A stretch of DNA of 64,000 nt from Staphylococcus condimenti (GTDB taxonomy: Bacteria; Bacillota; Bacilli; Staphylococcales; Staphylococcaceae): positions 1,550,001 to 1,614,000 of the forward strand of contig NZ_CP015114.1 in assembly GCF_001618885.1 (NCBI RefSeq), read 5' to 3'. Shown here piece after piece: positions 43,024 to 52,658 of the stretch (positions within the stretch are counted from its first letter, which is position 1; each line of letters begins with the position of its first letter). The notes under the pieces were generated by a model that saw only the letters and a program-made list of their open reading frames with translations, made no database searches and was not told the origin of the DNA. A program made the position numbers and the translations under genes.

Positions 43024-43076
43024 ATCAACTAAATTAAAAATATTTAGTTGATAATACAAAAATGTATTGCTATATA
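43024..43076 (+). promoter_or_regulatory. Promoter with overlapping palindromic operator upstream of the protease gene
   Basis: TTGATA (43048-43053), a 17-bp spacer and TATATA (43071-43076) form a promoter. A perfect 11-bp inverted repeat, ATCAACTAAAT (43024-43034) and ATTTAGTTGAT (43042-43052), overlaps the -35. No T tract follows, so it is more likely an operator than a terminator. Confidence 0.6.
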
Positions 43077-43154
43077 TAGTTCGAAAGTTTATGATATGAA
43101 AGAAGAAATCGATTGTGTATTTTCACACGGTAATTAGGGGAGGGGATGGATATT

Positions 43155-44879
43155 ATGGCTAAAAAATTAAAGATGGAGAAACTTCTTTATAGCAGTGTTT
43201 TAATAGTGATAATTGCAGGGATATTATTAATCTTTCAAAATGTACAAGCACAAGCTGCAGGAGTAACTACAAACGTTAATCCAGTATCCAATCAAAAAGT
43301 AAATCAGGGACAAACAAGTGCAATTAAGCCAGTGAATCAGACGAATACAGTAAACAAAGCAAATGAGATTAAAACAAATTACAAAAATGTGCCATTAACA
43401 CAATCTAATCAGGTGAATGTTACTCAAAACAATCAAGCAGTGGTACAAAATAAACAAAATTCAGTACCAACCAACAAAGTAGTAACAACAAATGCTGTAC
43501 CGGTCAAAACTACTGTCGTCTCAAGAAATGAAGTACAAGCAAAGCCTCAAATTAAAGCCAATCAAAATATCCAAACTGCTCCAAAAGTAATTCAAAACAA
43601 GCAACCTCAAAAAATAGCAAAAGCAGTCAATACTAAAACTAAATTGGTTTCGCAACCTGTTAAAAAGAAAAGTACAACAGTAGCAACAAAACCAAAACAA
43701 AATAATACAATCAAAGTTGCTGCCCAGAAAACAAACCTTAAAAAGACGAACGTACCAGTTAAGACAACAAAGGCTAATACGAAAAAGGTTCAACCAGCTA
43801 AAAAAGTAACAGTAAATAAAAAGCAACTAGCACCAGTTAACAAGAAAAAAGTAAAACAAGTAGCTAAGCCAAAACAAAGTAAAGCTATTAAAGCACCATC
43901 GAAAACTGTGAAAAATAAGAAGACAAAATCTGTATCTACGAAAAAGGTTCAATTTTTAGCAGCAACTACAAAAAGTCAACCTGTCAAAAAGGCAACAACT
44001 ACAGTAACAACTCAGACTAAAGCTAAAGCGACACCAAAACCAGTACCAAAAGTTACGCCAAAACCGACAACAAGCAATTATTATAATCAAGCACCAAAAC
44101 GTTGGCCTTCTAATATTCCTGGAAGTGAAAATGTCCGTGATTTCGGTCAAACTACTTATGCTTCTGGAATTAATGATGCCTTAAAGATTATGAAAGCTTC
44201 TGGCAATAAAGGTGTAACAATTGAACATACTAAAGCTAAAGAAGCTAATATTGCGACAGTATTTAATTGGAATCCGACTACTAAAAAACTTACTTATGGT
44301 ACTGGAACAGCGATTGGCAAACATACTATATTAACAGCAAATCATGTGGTAAATGATCAACAAGCGCATAAACCGATGTCTCCTTCGAAAATCCAAAACT
44401 TAAAAATCGACTTATTGCGAGAAGGCTCAAAAGTGGCACGTACTGTAAATGTGACAGGAGTTAAAATGATGCAGTATGGTGATGTGACATTATTATATAC
44501 AAATGAAGATCTTTCAAAATACATGACGATTCGTAAAATTGCACCTGAAAGTGCTATTACAAATATCAAAGCTAATACGCCTATTCACTTGTATCATTAT
44601 GGTTTGCCTTCAGGTAACTTTAAAAAGGATCCTATGGGAACGATGTACCATTCTAAGGGTAAATATTCAATGATGGCACGTAATGTGAATCCTATCGGTT
44701 ATTATCAAATGATGGCTGAACCCGGTTCTTCAGGAGGAGCAATTTTAAATAGTAAAAATGAAGTTTTAGGTGTACATGCTTTTAGAATTGCTTCAGGAGA
44801 GTACCAAAAGTACAATCTCAATACAATGGCAGAGCTAAGAGGTAATTTAAGAAAAGAAGTTATAAAAAATATAAAATAA
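43155..44879 (+). CDS. Secreted trypsin-fold serine protease with long basic low-complexity linker
   Basis: 574 residues from ATG 43155 (a second ATG at 43146 lies too close to the GGGGAGGGG site). A signal peptide ends near VQAQAAG. Residues about 35-310 are low complexity, rich in Lys, Asn, Gln, Thr, Val and Pro. A V8/Spl-like protease domain follows (about 330-574) with the catalytic triad in TANHVV, YGDVTLL and PGSSGG (residues 397, 443 and 526). Preference for glutamate is typical of the family but cannot be proven here. The linker of about 275 residues, with net positive charge, is unusual and could bind teichoic acid or act as a wall spacer. A terminator follows. Confidence 0.82.
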   Translation: MAKKLKMEKLLYSSVLIVIIAGILLIFQNVQAQAAGVTTNVNPVSNQKVNQGQTSAIKPVNQTNTVNKANEIKTNYKNVPLTQSNQVNVTQNNQAVVQNKQNSVPTNKVVTTNAVPVKTTVVSRNEVQAKPQIKANQNIQTAPKVIQNKQPQKIAKAVNTKTKLVSQPVKKKSTTVATKPKQNNTIKVAAQKTNLKKTNVPVKTTKANTKKVQPAKKVTVNKKQLAPVNKKKVKQVAKPKQSKAIKAPSKTVKNKKTKSVSTKKVQFLAATTKSQPVKKATTTVTTQTKAKATPKPVPKVTPKPTTSNYYNQAPKRWPSNIPGSENVRDFGQTTYASGINDALKIMKASGNKGVTIEHTKAKEANIATVFNWNPTTKKLTYGTGTAIGKHTILTANHVVNDQQAHKPMSPSKIQNLKIDLLREGSKVARTVNVTGVKMMQYGDVTLLYTNEDLSKYMTIRKIAPESAITNIKANTPIHLYHYGLPSGNFKKDPMGTMYHSKGKYSMMARNVNPIGYYQMMAEPGSSGGAILNSKNEVLGVHAFRIASGEYQKYNLNTMAELRGNLRKEVIKNIK

Positions 44880-44899
44880 AGAGTGCAATAACAATGATT

Positions 44900-44948
44900 G
44901 GCCTTACGCTGATTGAAAGTTGTTTCAATCAGTAGTAGGGTCTTTTTT
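44900..44948 (+). terminator. Terminator after the protease gene
   Basis: CTGATTGAAA and TTTCAATCAG form the stem top, extended by CCTTAC/GTAGGG, followed by six Ts. The rest of the 44949-45294 spacer shows no gene or clear site. Confidence 0.85.
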
Positions 44949-45294
44949 AATATTTTCAATCATATTTAAACATAGAATGGACAACATTGAATGAAATAGA
45001 ATAATATGTTGATTATCATTTTTAAATTTTATAAAGAAGTGGATAAAGAATAGAATGAAAAGCACTTAAATCAACCGGCATATAGCACTATGATTTATAA
45101 ATATTGTATTATAAAGAGTGGAATGAAAAGAAATGAATATAAAGTAACGCAAATAAGAAAGTATGAGATAATAAAGCTTAAACTAATAAAAAATTTAATA
45201 ACCTATGAGAAAGTAAAAGACATTAAATAACTAGCGTAAAAATCACGTAGACTAATAAATTTATATAAAAACATCAAAAAGGAAGGTGCAATTT

Positions 45295-47166
45295 ATGATT
45301 GCAAGACAGATTAAATTAATACAACTCTTTTTGAACAACGAATATCAATTTTTGACGTCTGATGAAGTTGCATCTTTCTTGGATGTTTCAAATAGAACGA
45401 TAAGAAATGACATTAAATATATAAATTCTTCATTTTTAAAGGATGTAATTAAAAGTATAAAATCACGAGGATATCAATTAGATACAGATAGATATAGTAT
45501 CGAATATATTGAATCACGATTAAAAGAATATACAGATAAAGATAATAAAATTTTAATGACCTTAAGTTATCAATTATTGATGTATGAAGAACAATTAACA
45601 TTATCCGAATTAGAAAAAGAATATCACCTTACCAAAAATGAGATATTAGATTATTTGAATCGTATTAAGGCTTGGTGTGAAAAATTTGATGTAATTATCA
45701 ACATGAAGCAACGTAAGGGATTAGAAGTAATTGGAAGTGAAACAGATATTAATAATGCTATTTTGCATTTAAATCAATTATCATCACATGAAAACTCAGT
45801 AGAAACATTAATTTTAAATGAACTTCCAAAAGCACACGTTCAAATAATTAAAGAGGTTATCAAAAGAACATTAGGAGAATTCAGTGTAAAGACTTCAGAT
45901 ATTCAAATTGAACAACTTATCATACATCTCATTTTAATTATGAAACGCCGACAAATCCAAAATGAATTAATAAGTGAGGAAGTTAATGATGAAGCTTTTA
46001 ATATTTCAAAAAGAATTGTGGACGAAATTAACGGAAAGTTAGGATATGATATAAATACTGAAACTATTCAATTATTCTCATTTTTTATTGGCTATCATTT
46101 TGATAAATTCGATTTAGGGGTTCAACAACTTTTTATTGAAAGTTATATTAATTTGTTGATTGAAAAAATGGAACATAGAATCAGTGTACAATTTACCAAA
46201 GATAAAACGCTTAAAGAAAATTTATATTCACACTTTAGTCGAACATATTTAAGAATAATGAAAGATGTTTACTTAAATAACCCATTAACAAAAGAGATTA
46301 AGACACTATATCCATTTATTTTCAACATACTTTATGAAATTGTGCAGAGAATGTCAAACGATTCTGGTGTTGAATTGACTGAAGATGAAATTGCATTTTT
46401 AACCATTCATTTTCAATCATCTATAGATAGAAATGAACAAGATGTGATTAAAGTTGTTATTGCGTGCTTTTATGGTATCGGTATTTCTCAATTATTAGCT
46501 ACAAAAATTTCGAAATTCAGCAATCGTATTGAAGTGATAGATACACTTAAATTAGAAGAGATTGAACAGTATGATTTTAGTCATATTGATTTATTAATGA
46601 CTACACATCAGCCTGAAAATAACAAAATACCGAATCATTTAGAATTGTTGCAAGTGACTCCTTTGTTCAATGATAATGATCAACATCAGTTACAACAGTT
46701 TATGAATAGAAAATTAAAACCAACAATGCAGATTGACGAAATGGCAGAAGTTAATTTTATAGTAGGAAGTACTGACGACCAAGAGATAACGATGCCTTTA
46801 ATTTTTCAAAAAGCAGATGAAATTTTGAATCATAACCATGCATCGATTGATGGATACATTGAAACTGCATTAGAGCGAGAAAAAATGTCTTCTACGTATA
46901 TTGGTAAAGAAATTGCTATTCCACATGGTGATCCAGAAAAGATTTCAAAATCGCATGTTATTATCTTTAGAAGTAATAAAGGGTTTTACTGGAAAGAGAA
47001 TAAAGTTAAGCTTGTGTTCTTTTTAGCAATAGCTCAAAGAGATATTGAACTTACGAAACGTATTATCCAAACGATAGCTCATATAGATGAAAAGACAATC
47101 AATGAACTTATATATTTAGATGATGCGAAATTTAAAGATAAATTATTAAACTTGATTAAGGGATAA
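45295..47166 (+). CDS. manR: PTS-controlled transcriptional activator (ManR-like)
   Basis: 623 residues from the ATG at 45295, placed behind AAGGAAGG (a GTG at 45286 is in frame but poorly placed). Order: HTH_11 and Mga-like DNA-binding region (about 1-150), two PRD domains (about 165-380), an EIIB-Gat-like domain with Cys in IACFYGIGIS, and an EIIA-Fru/Mtl domain with His in AIPHGDPEK. This matches the B. subtilis ManR plan. Phosphorylation by the PTS is expected to switch it between active and inactive states. manP and manA follow, so it is the likely activator of mannose uptake. Its stop codon lies inside the terminator stem. Confidence 0.85.
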   Translation: MIARQIKLIQLFLNNEYQFLTSDEVASFLDVSNRTIRNDIKYINSSFLKDVIKSIKSRGYQLDTDRYSIEYIESRLKEYTDKDNKILMTLSYQLLMYEEQLTLSELEKEYHLTKNEILDYLNRIKAWCEKFDVIINMKQRKGLEVIGSETDINNAILHLNQLSSHENSVETLILNELPKAHVQIIKEVIKRTLGEFSVKTSDIQIEQLIIHLILIMKRRQIQNELISEEVNDEAFNISKRIVDEINGKLGYDINTETIQLFSFFIGYHFDKFDLGVQQLFIESYINLLIEKMEHRISVQFTKDKTLKENLYSHFSRTYLRIMKDVYLNNPLTKEIKTLYPFIFNILYEIVQRMSNDSGVELTEDEIAFLTIHFQSSIDRNEQDVIKVVIACFYGIGISQLLATKISKFSNRIEVIDTLKLEEIEQYDFSHIDLLMTTHQPENNKIPNHLELLQVTPLFNDNDQHQLQQFMNRKLKPTMQIDEMAEVNFIVGSTDDQEITMPLIFQKADEILNHNHASIDGYIETALEREKMSSTYIGKEIAIPHGDPEKISKSHVIIFRSNKGFYWKENKVKLVFFLAIAQRDIELTKRIIQTIAHIDEKTINELIYLDDAKFKDKLLNLIKG

Positions 47167-47197
47167 TTGCCACTAGTAACGGCAATTATCTTTTTTT
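47162..47197 (+). terminator. Terminator overlapping the manR stop codon
   Basis: GATAATTGCC (47162-47171) pairs with GGCAATTATC (47181-47190), followed by seven Ts. It insulates manR from manPA. Confidence 0.88.
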
Positions 47198-47206
47198 ATG
47201 TTTTGG

Positions 47207-47220
47207 TGTTAGCGCTTACA
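47207..47220 (-). promoter_or_regulatory. Catabolite-responsive element (cre) on the manP promoter
   Basis: Read on the minus strand, TGTAAGCGCTAACA is a perfect match to TGWAANCGNTNWCA. It overlaps the likely -10 TACAAT at 47217-47222, which has no good -35, as expected for an activator-dependent promoter. CcpA would block it when glucose is present. Confidence 0.8.
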
Positions 47221-47244
47221 ATAAAAATAAGGAGTGTGATTAAG

Positions 47245-49200
47245 ATGAAAATTTTAGCGATTACATCTTGTCCGAATGGTATCGCTCACACATATATGGC
47301 TCAAGAAAAATTAGAACAAGCAGCTAAAGAAATGGGTGTAGATATTAAAGTTGAGACACAAGGTGGCGTTGGCGCAGAAAATGTATTAACAGCTAAAGAA
47401 ATCAGAGAAGCTGATGGAATAATCATAGCAGCAGATAGACAAGTAGATTTATCTCGCTTTAATGGAAAGCGTTTAATTAACGAAAATGTTAGGGAAGGCA
47501 TCCACCACCCTAAAGATCTGATTCAACGTATCATTGATCAAAATGCACCTATCCATCACGAAAAAGGTGCTTCTGATAATGATTCATATGAGGATGAAGA
47601 GAAAAAGAAAAGCGGTGTTCAAATGGTATATCAACATTTGATGAATGGTGTATCTTTTATGGTTCCGTTTATCGTAGTTGGTGGACTATTAATTGCAATC
47701 GCTTTAACACTTGGCGGTGAACCTTCAGCAAAAGGTTTAGTTATTCCAGATGATTCATTCTGGAAATCTATTGAGAAAATCGGAGCACTGTCATTTAGCT
47801 TTATGGTTCCTATTTTAGCGGGATATATCGCTTATAGTATAGCTGATAAACCAGGCCTAGTACCCGGTATGATAGGGGGAGCAATTGCAGCAGATGGCAG
47901 CTTTTATGGAAGTGAAGCAGGCGCAGGTTTCTTAGGAGGTATCGTTGCAGGTTTCCTTGCAGGTTATATTGCTAAATGGATTAAAAATGTTAAAGTTCCA
48001 AAAGCAATGGCACCAATTATGCCTATCATTATCATACCAATAATTTCTTCAGTTATTGTTGGACTTATTTTTATATTCTTAATAGGTGCACCAATTTCAG
48101 GTATATTTACTGCTTTAACAGGTTGGCTAAAAGGTATGCAAGGTGCTAATATCGTTGTCCTAGCTCTAATTATAGGTGCAATGATTGCCTTTGATATGGG
48201 CGGGCCAGTTAACAAAGTAGCCTTTTTATTTGGTTCAGCTTTAATTGCTGAAGGTAACTATGCAGTTATGGGTATGGTTGCTGTTGCGGTATGTACACCT
48301 CCAATCGGTTTAGGTTTAGCAACATTTTTACAAAAAGGTAAATTCAATAATTCAGAACAAGAAATGGGTAAAGCTTCATTCACAATGGGATTATTTGGTA
48401 TTACTGAAGGTGCAATTCCATTTGCTGCGCAAGACCCACTTCGTATTATCCCAGCCAATATGATTGGAGCAATGGTAGCAGCAGTTATCGCTGCATTAGG
48501 TGGCGTAGGAGACAGAGTAGCACATGGTGGACCTATCGTAGCTGTACTTGGCGGTATTCAACATGTTCTATGGTTCTTTGTGGCAGTTATCATAGGTAGT
48601 TTAATTACAATGTTTACTGTTTTGCTATTTAAAAAGAATACACCTGTAGCTGTATTGGAAGGTGAAGGTGTTTTAGAAGGTGGAATAGGTGATGAGCAGT
48701 CTCGCTCAAATAGTCAGGTTGCAGAATCACACACTGAAAATAATGAACAAAAAGATGATGATTCAGTTTTCCACAAAGATTTAATTGAATTAAGACAAGA
48801 ATCAATGCAAAGAGATAACGCTATTGATCAGTTATTAGAGAGACTAAAAGATGCTGGATATATTGAAAGTTTGGATAAAGTAAAAGAAGCTGTATTACAA
48901 CGAGAAGCAGAATCTACAACAGCTATAGGAATGAATGTTGCAATTCCACATGCAAAATCAGATGCTGTAAAGCAACCTGCTGTGGCTGTTTTACAAGATA
49001 AACAAGGAATTGAATGGGAAAGTTTAGACGGAACTTTACCGAAAATCGTATTCTTGATTGTAGTACCTAATAACAGTAACGACACACATCTGAAATTACT
49101 GCAAAGATTATCTAGAGCATTGATGGATGATGAAACAAGAGAAAATCTTATTAATGCAACAACGAAAGATGAAATTTATAACATTTTAAAAATGATATAA
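47245..49200 (+). CDS. manP: PTS mannose/fructose-type EIIBCA component (ManP-like)
   Basis: 651 residues from the ATG at 47245 behind AAGGAG. Domain order is B-C-A: EIIB with phospho-Cys9 (TSCPNGIAHTYMAQ), the membrane EIIC (about 125-480, with GGLLIAIALTLGG and DMGGPVNKVA), then EIIA with phospho-His569 (VAIPHAK). The protein imports and phosphorylates the sugar at C6 using PTS energy. The B-C-A order is that of B. subtilis ManP. The manA neighbour makes mannose the most likely substrate, though fructose cannot be ruled out. Confidence 0.88.
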   Translation: MKILAITSCPNGIAHTYMAQEKLEQAAKEMGVDIKVETQGGVGAENVLTAKEIREADGIIIAADRQVDLSRFNGKRLINENVREGIHHPKDLIQRIIDQNAPIHHEKGASDNDSYEDEEKKKSGVQMVYQHLMNGVSFMVPFIVVGGLLIAIALTLGGEPSAKGLVIPDDSFWKSIEKIGALSFSFMVPILAGYIAYSIADKPGLVPGMIGGAIAADGSFYGSEAGAGFLGGIVAGFLAGYIAKWIKNVKVPKAMAPIMPIIIIPIISSVIVGLIFIFLIGAPISGIFTALTGWLKGMQGANIVVLALIIGAMIAFDMGGPVNKVAFLFGSALIAEGNYAVMGMVAVAVCTPPIGLGLATFLQKGKFNNSEQEMGKASFTMGLFGITEGAIPFAAQDPLRIIPANMIGAMVAAVIAALGGVGDRVAHGGPIVAVLGGIQHVLWFFVAVIIGSLITMFTVLLFKKNTPVAVLEGEGVLEGGIGDEQSRSNSQVAESHTENNEQKDDDSVFHKDLIELRQESMQRDNAIDQLLERLKDAGYIESLDKVKEAVLQREAESTTAIGMNVAIPHAKSDAVKQPAVAVLQDKQGIEWESLDGTLPKIVFLIVVPNNSNDTHLKLLQRLSRALMDDETRENLINATTKDEIYNILKMI

Positions 49201-49214
49201 AAGGATGATTAAAA

Positions 49215-50150
49215 ATGGCTTTATTTTTAAAACCCGTATTTCAAGAAAGAATTTGGGGCGGTACGGCATTAAATCAGTTTAATTATGATATACCGAATGA
49301 TTTAACAGGGGAATGCTGGGCAATTTCAGCACTTCCTAATGGATCAAATATTATAGAGAATGGGAAACATAAAGGGAAAACTTTAGAACAAGTTTGGAAT
49401 GAAGATAAAAGCTTATTCGGTAATGATACCCATGAGGATTTTCCGTTACTAACTAAAATTCTAGATGCAAATGATAAATTATCAGTTCAAGTTCATCCAG
49501 ACGATGTGTATGCTAAAGAACATGGTCTCGGATATGGTAAAACAGAATGTTGGTACATTTTAGATGCAAAAGATGATGCTGAAATCATATATGGCGTGAA
49601 TGTTGATAATAAAGAAGAATTGGAAAAACTAATTGATGAACAGCGATTTGAAGAGTTATTTCATACGGTCAAAGTAAAACCAGGAGACTTCTTCTATGTT
49701 CCTGCTGGGACTGTGCATGCAATAGGCTCAGGAATATTGATATTGGAAACACAACAATCTTCAGATACAACTTATCGTATTTATGACTATGATAGAAAAG
49801 ATAAAAATGGAAAAACACGTGATTTACATTTAGAACAAAGCAAAGAAGTTATCGATGTAAATATACAAAATCCTAACACTAAACCTATTCATGAAATACG
49901 AGAAGGACAATCTTTTACACAATTTGTATCTAATGAATTTTTCACAGTAGAAAAATGGGATATTAATGGTGAATTATCTTTTGAAAAACCATCAGAATAT
50001 TACTTGGTTTCAGTTATTGAAGGTACAGGAAGTGTTAATGTCGATGGAGAAAAAACTGTTGTTGAAAAAGGTAGCCATTTTATCATAACAGCAGATGATC
50101 AACATATTGAATTTCAGGGTGATATGAGTATTATAGTGAGTTATGTTTAA
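49215..50150 (+). CDS. manA: Mannose-6-phosphate isomerase, class I
   Basis: 311 residues of the short class I type found in Bacillota. The metal-binding cupin segments are seen: QVHPDD, KTECWYILDA and PAGTVHAIGSG. It interconverts mannose-6-phosphate and fructose-6-phosphate, feeding glycolysis with sugar brought in by ManP. It begins 14 bp after manP with an AAAGGATG site, so manPA is an operon. A bidirectional terminator follows. Confidence 0.93.
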   Translation: MALFLKPVFQERIWGGTALNQFNYDIPNDLTGECWAISALPNGSNIIENGKHKGKTLEQVWNEDKSLFGNDTHEDFPLLTKILDANDKLSVQVHPDDVYAKEHGLGYGKTECWYILDAKDDAEIIYGVNVDNKEELEKLIDEQRFEELFHTVKVKPGDFFYVPAGTVHAIGSGILILETQQSSDTTYRIYDYDRKDKNGKTRDLHLEQSKEVIDVNIQNPNTKPIHEIREGQSFTQFVSNEFFTVEKWDINGELSFEKPSEYYLVSVIEGTGSVNVDGEKTVVEKGSHFIITADDQHIEFQGDMSIIVSYV

Positions 50151-50164
50151 GTAAATATAAGTAA

Positions 50165-50208
50165 AAATAGAGCCGGAAAATCGATTTTCCGTCTCTATTT
50201 CTGTTTTA
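50165..50208. terminator. Bidirectional terminator between manA and an epimerase gene
   Basis: AAATAGAG with GGAAAA at 50165-50180 pairs with TTTTCC and CTCTATTT ending at 50200. The stem is long and nearly symmetric, serving both convergent genes. Confidence 0.88.
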
Positions 50209-51057
50209 TTTAATATCTTTCATTCCGTCTTTCCATGAAGGGTAAATCAAAGTGCCACCTTGATCTTTAAATTTCTCATTGCTTACACCACGCTCAAATG
50301 GTTCTGCAGGTTTAATGTTAATCTCGGGAGAAACATTTAATTGATTGGCATACCAATCAGCCCAAACATCACCTTTAACCGGATCATCATCTGCGACATT
50401 GTAAGTACCTGTTTCAAAGTTTAATGCTTGTATTGCTGTTTCAACAGCATCATCAATATGGGTAAATGAGAGTACGCCATCAGTCATATCTACTTTGCCA
50501 TCTTTAAATTGATTATAAATCATGCCATCTTCGCCATACCAAGTGCCTGGTCCATATAACCAGCCATAACGTAAAATAACATGGTTTTTAATGCGTTTTG
50601 TTTCATTTTCTAAACCTTCAACACCATCTACAGTAACTTTACGATCTCCTGTAGCATTGTAATCTAAAGGTGTTTCTTCAGTTACTAAACCTTCTCCGCC
50701 TTCATATACAAATGCGATACTTTGAGATTGAAGGTTTTCTACATCATGCTTAATTGCCGCATCCACTAGGTTTTTGGTACCTTCAATTCTAACTTTCGTA
50801 TTAGCTGCCATATCAACATTTTTTAAGTCAGTAATTTCATTCATAATGACATCTGGCTTGAAATCTCCGATAGCTTCATCTATTGTGTCGTAATCGAAAA
50901 TATCACCAACATACGGTGTTACGCCAGAATTCTGTAACTTTTCTTTACCATTTTGAGAAGTTGTAAGGCCAGCGACTTCATAACCTTCTTCTAATAATCG
51001 TTTTGTTAATTTCGTACCGATTAATCCTGTAGCACCTGTTACAAATATTTTAGTCAT
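50206..51057 (-). CDS. NAD-dependent epimerase/dehydratase family protein
   Basis: 283 residues of the extended SDR type. The N-terminal Rossmann motif is GATGLIGTKL (GxxGxxG), and YGWLYGPGTWY is a family segment; a classic YxxxK is not obvious, so activity is uncertain. The substrate is unknown. It is divergent from an ArsR-family regulator gene, 262 bp away, which may control it. A GGTGAAGAATA site precedes the ATG. Confidence 0.8.
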   Translation of the reverse strand: MTKIFVTGATGLIGTKLTKRLLEEGYEVAGLTTSQNGKEKLQNSGVTPYVGDIFDYDTIDEAIGDFKPDVIMNEITDLKNVDMAANTKVRIEGTKNLVDAAIKHDVENLQSQSIAFVYEGGEGLVTEETPLDYNATGDRKVTVDGVEGLENETKRIKNHVILRYGWLYGPGTWYGEDGMIYNQFKDGKVDMTDGVLSFTHIDDAVETAIQALNFETGTYNVADDDPVKGDVWADWYANQLNVSPEINIKPAEPFERGVSNEKFKDQGGTLIYPSWKDGMKDIK

Positions 51058-51319
51058 TATTCTTCACCTTTTTTTCTTATATTTTGAAAAAGTTTTTCAT
51101 GTGCTTGTTTGACACATTATAGAGAAAAGCCGATTAAACAACAAATGATACAAATTGAAAAATCATCATTCATTATTCTTATTATTAGATAGAAAGGAAG
51201 GTGAACTATTATTAAAATTTTCAAGTTCATTTGCTTGTATAATTTTTTATGCTGTGTAATTATCTATATATCGATAGGACACAATGATTCTATGAAAATT
51301 AAATAATGGAGTTTGAATT

Positions 51320-51625
51320 ATGGGAGAAGAGACTTTAGAAATATTTAAAAGAGGAACACGTATTTTAAATATTCTTCAAGACGAAAAAAGACAACAAATT
51401 CTTGTGTTATTGTGCAAGGAGAAACAACTGACAGTGAATGAAATCACATCATTGTTACCCATTTCACGACCCGCTGTTTCTCATCACTTAAAATTAATGT
51501 TGGATGCAGGTCTTTTATCAGTAACTCAAACAGGACTTGAACGCTATTACAGTTCTGATTTGGATGACACTTTAGAATGGTTGAAAGAACTGACAAATTC
51601 GCTTGAAGCAAATTTAAAAAAATAA
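51320..51625 (+). CDS. ArsR-family winged-helix regulator
   Basis: 101 residues with one winged helix-turn-helix: ILQDEKRQQILVLL, then LTVNEITSLLPISRPAVSHHLKLMLDAGLL, the ArsR recognition helix. There are no obvious metal-binding cysteine pairs (one Cys in LLCKEKQL), so a non-metal signal is likely. It heads a rightward set with an interrupted epimerase and a DJ-1-like protein, and is divergent from another epimerase. I infer it is their repressor. Confidence 0.85.
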   Translation: MGEETLEIFKRGTRILNILQDEKRQQILVLLCKEKQLTVNEITSLLPISRPAVSHHLKLMLDAGLLSVTQTGLERYYSSDLDDTLEWLKELTNSLEANLKK

Positions 51626-51716
51626 AAAGCCTTTTATTTTTAATCGCTATGTTTATATGTTTAAACCTATGGATAAGGTAGTAGTAATAAATCAAAATAG
51701 TTTGGAGTGCTAAAAA

Positions 51717-52634
51717 ATGCAAACAGTTTTAGGAAGTAATGGACAAATCGGCCAAGAAATCGCGAAAGAACTTTATAAAAACTATACTAAAGATATTCGA
51801 TTGGTAAGTAGAAAACCTGGAAAAATTCATGATACAGATGAAGTTGTTCCAGCTGATTTAATGAAATATGAAGATACTTTAAACGCTATTGAAGGCAGTG
51901 ACATTGTTTATTTTGCTGTCGGCTTACCAGCTGATACAGAAATGTGAGAGGACCGTTTCCCAGTTATTATGGAAAATGTCATTAAAGCTTGTGAAGAAAC
52001 ACATAGTAAACTTGCATTTTTCGATAATACTTATATGTATGAAAAAAATGCAAATGTACAAACAGAAACAAGCCCTTTCCGTCCAGTAGGAGGAAAATCT
52101 AAAGTTCGTGCGAAAATGGCAGAGATGTTATTGTCAGCGATGAAAGATGGAAAAATTGAAGCTCTCATCGGACGTGCCCCAGAATTCTACGGCCCAGATT
52201 TAACACAAAGTATCACAAATTCTTTAGTCTTCAATCGTGTTAAAGACGGTAAAAAAGCCATTGTTCCTGTTAGTGATTCTGTTTTACGTACTTTAATTTG
52301 GACACCAGATGCAAGCCGTGCGTTAGCTTTACTTGGTAATACCCCTGACGCTTTTGGACAAACATGGCACTTGCCGACAGATAAAAGTGTCACTTACAAA
52401 AAAATAATTGAAATCACAGAAGAAGTAACTGGCAAAAATATTAAATATTCAGTAGTTCCAATGTGGGTATTTAAAATAGGCAGCCTTTTCAACAAACAAG
52501 TTAAAGAATTGATGGAACTGTTACCAAGATATAAATATGACAACATTTTCAATTCAAATAAATTTAAACAAAGATTCCCAGACTTTAAAATCACAACTTA
52601 CAAAGAAGGCATTCAACAAGTCTTTAAAAAGTAA
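51717..52634 (+). pseudogene. NAD-dependent epimerase/NmrA-like gene with an in-frame TGA
   Basis: The frame starts MQTVLGSNGQIGQEIAKEL with a Rossmann GxNGxIG motif and runs to a TGA at 51945-51947 (codon 77). The same frame then continues without a gap as EDRFPVIMENVIKACEE to the TAA ending at 52634, for about 305 codons in all. The amino acid at this position would fit tryptophan (TGG), so a single G-to-A change is the simplest cause. The downstream part could start at ATG 51969 but would lack the cofactor-binding site. The protein is probably inactive unless the stop is read through. Confidence 0.85.
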
Positions 52635-52658
52635 AACAAACATCGGAGGATGAATGTA

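Noticed and set aside
43521..44150. Antisense frames of 60-100 codons over the protease linker
   Set aside because: They arise because the linker is rich in AAA/ACA codons, so the opposite strand is rich in TTT/TGT; no ribosome site is present.
44949..45294. Possible small gene or operator before manR
   Set aside because: All frames are short and without ribosome sites, and no convincing inverted repeat or cre site is visible.
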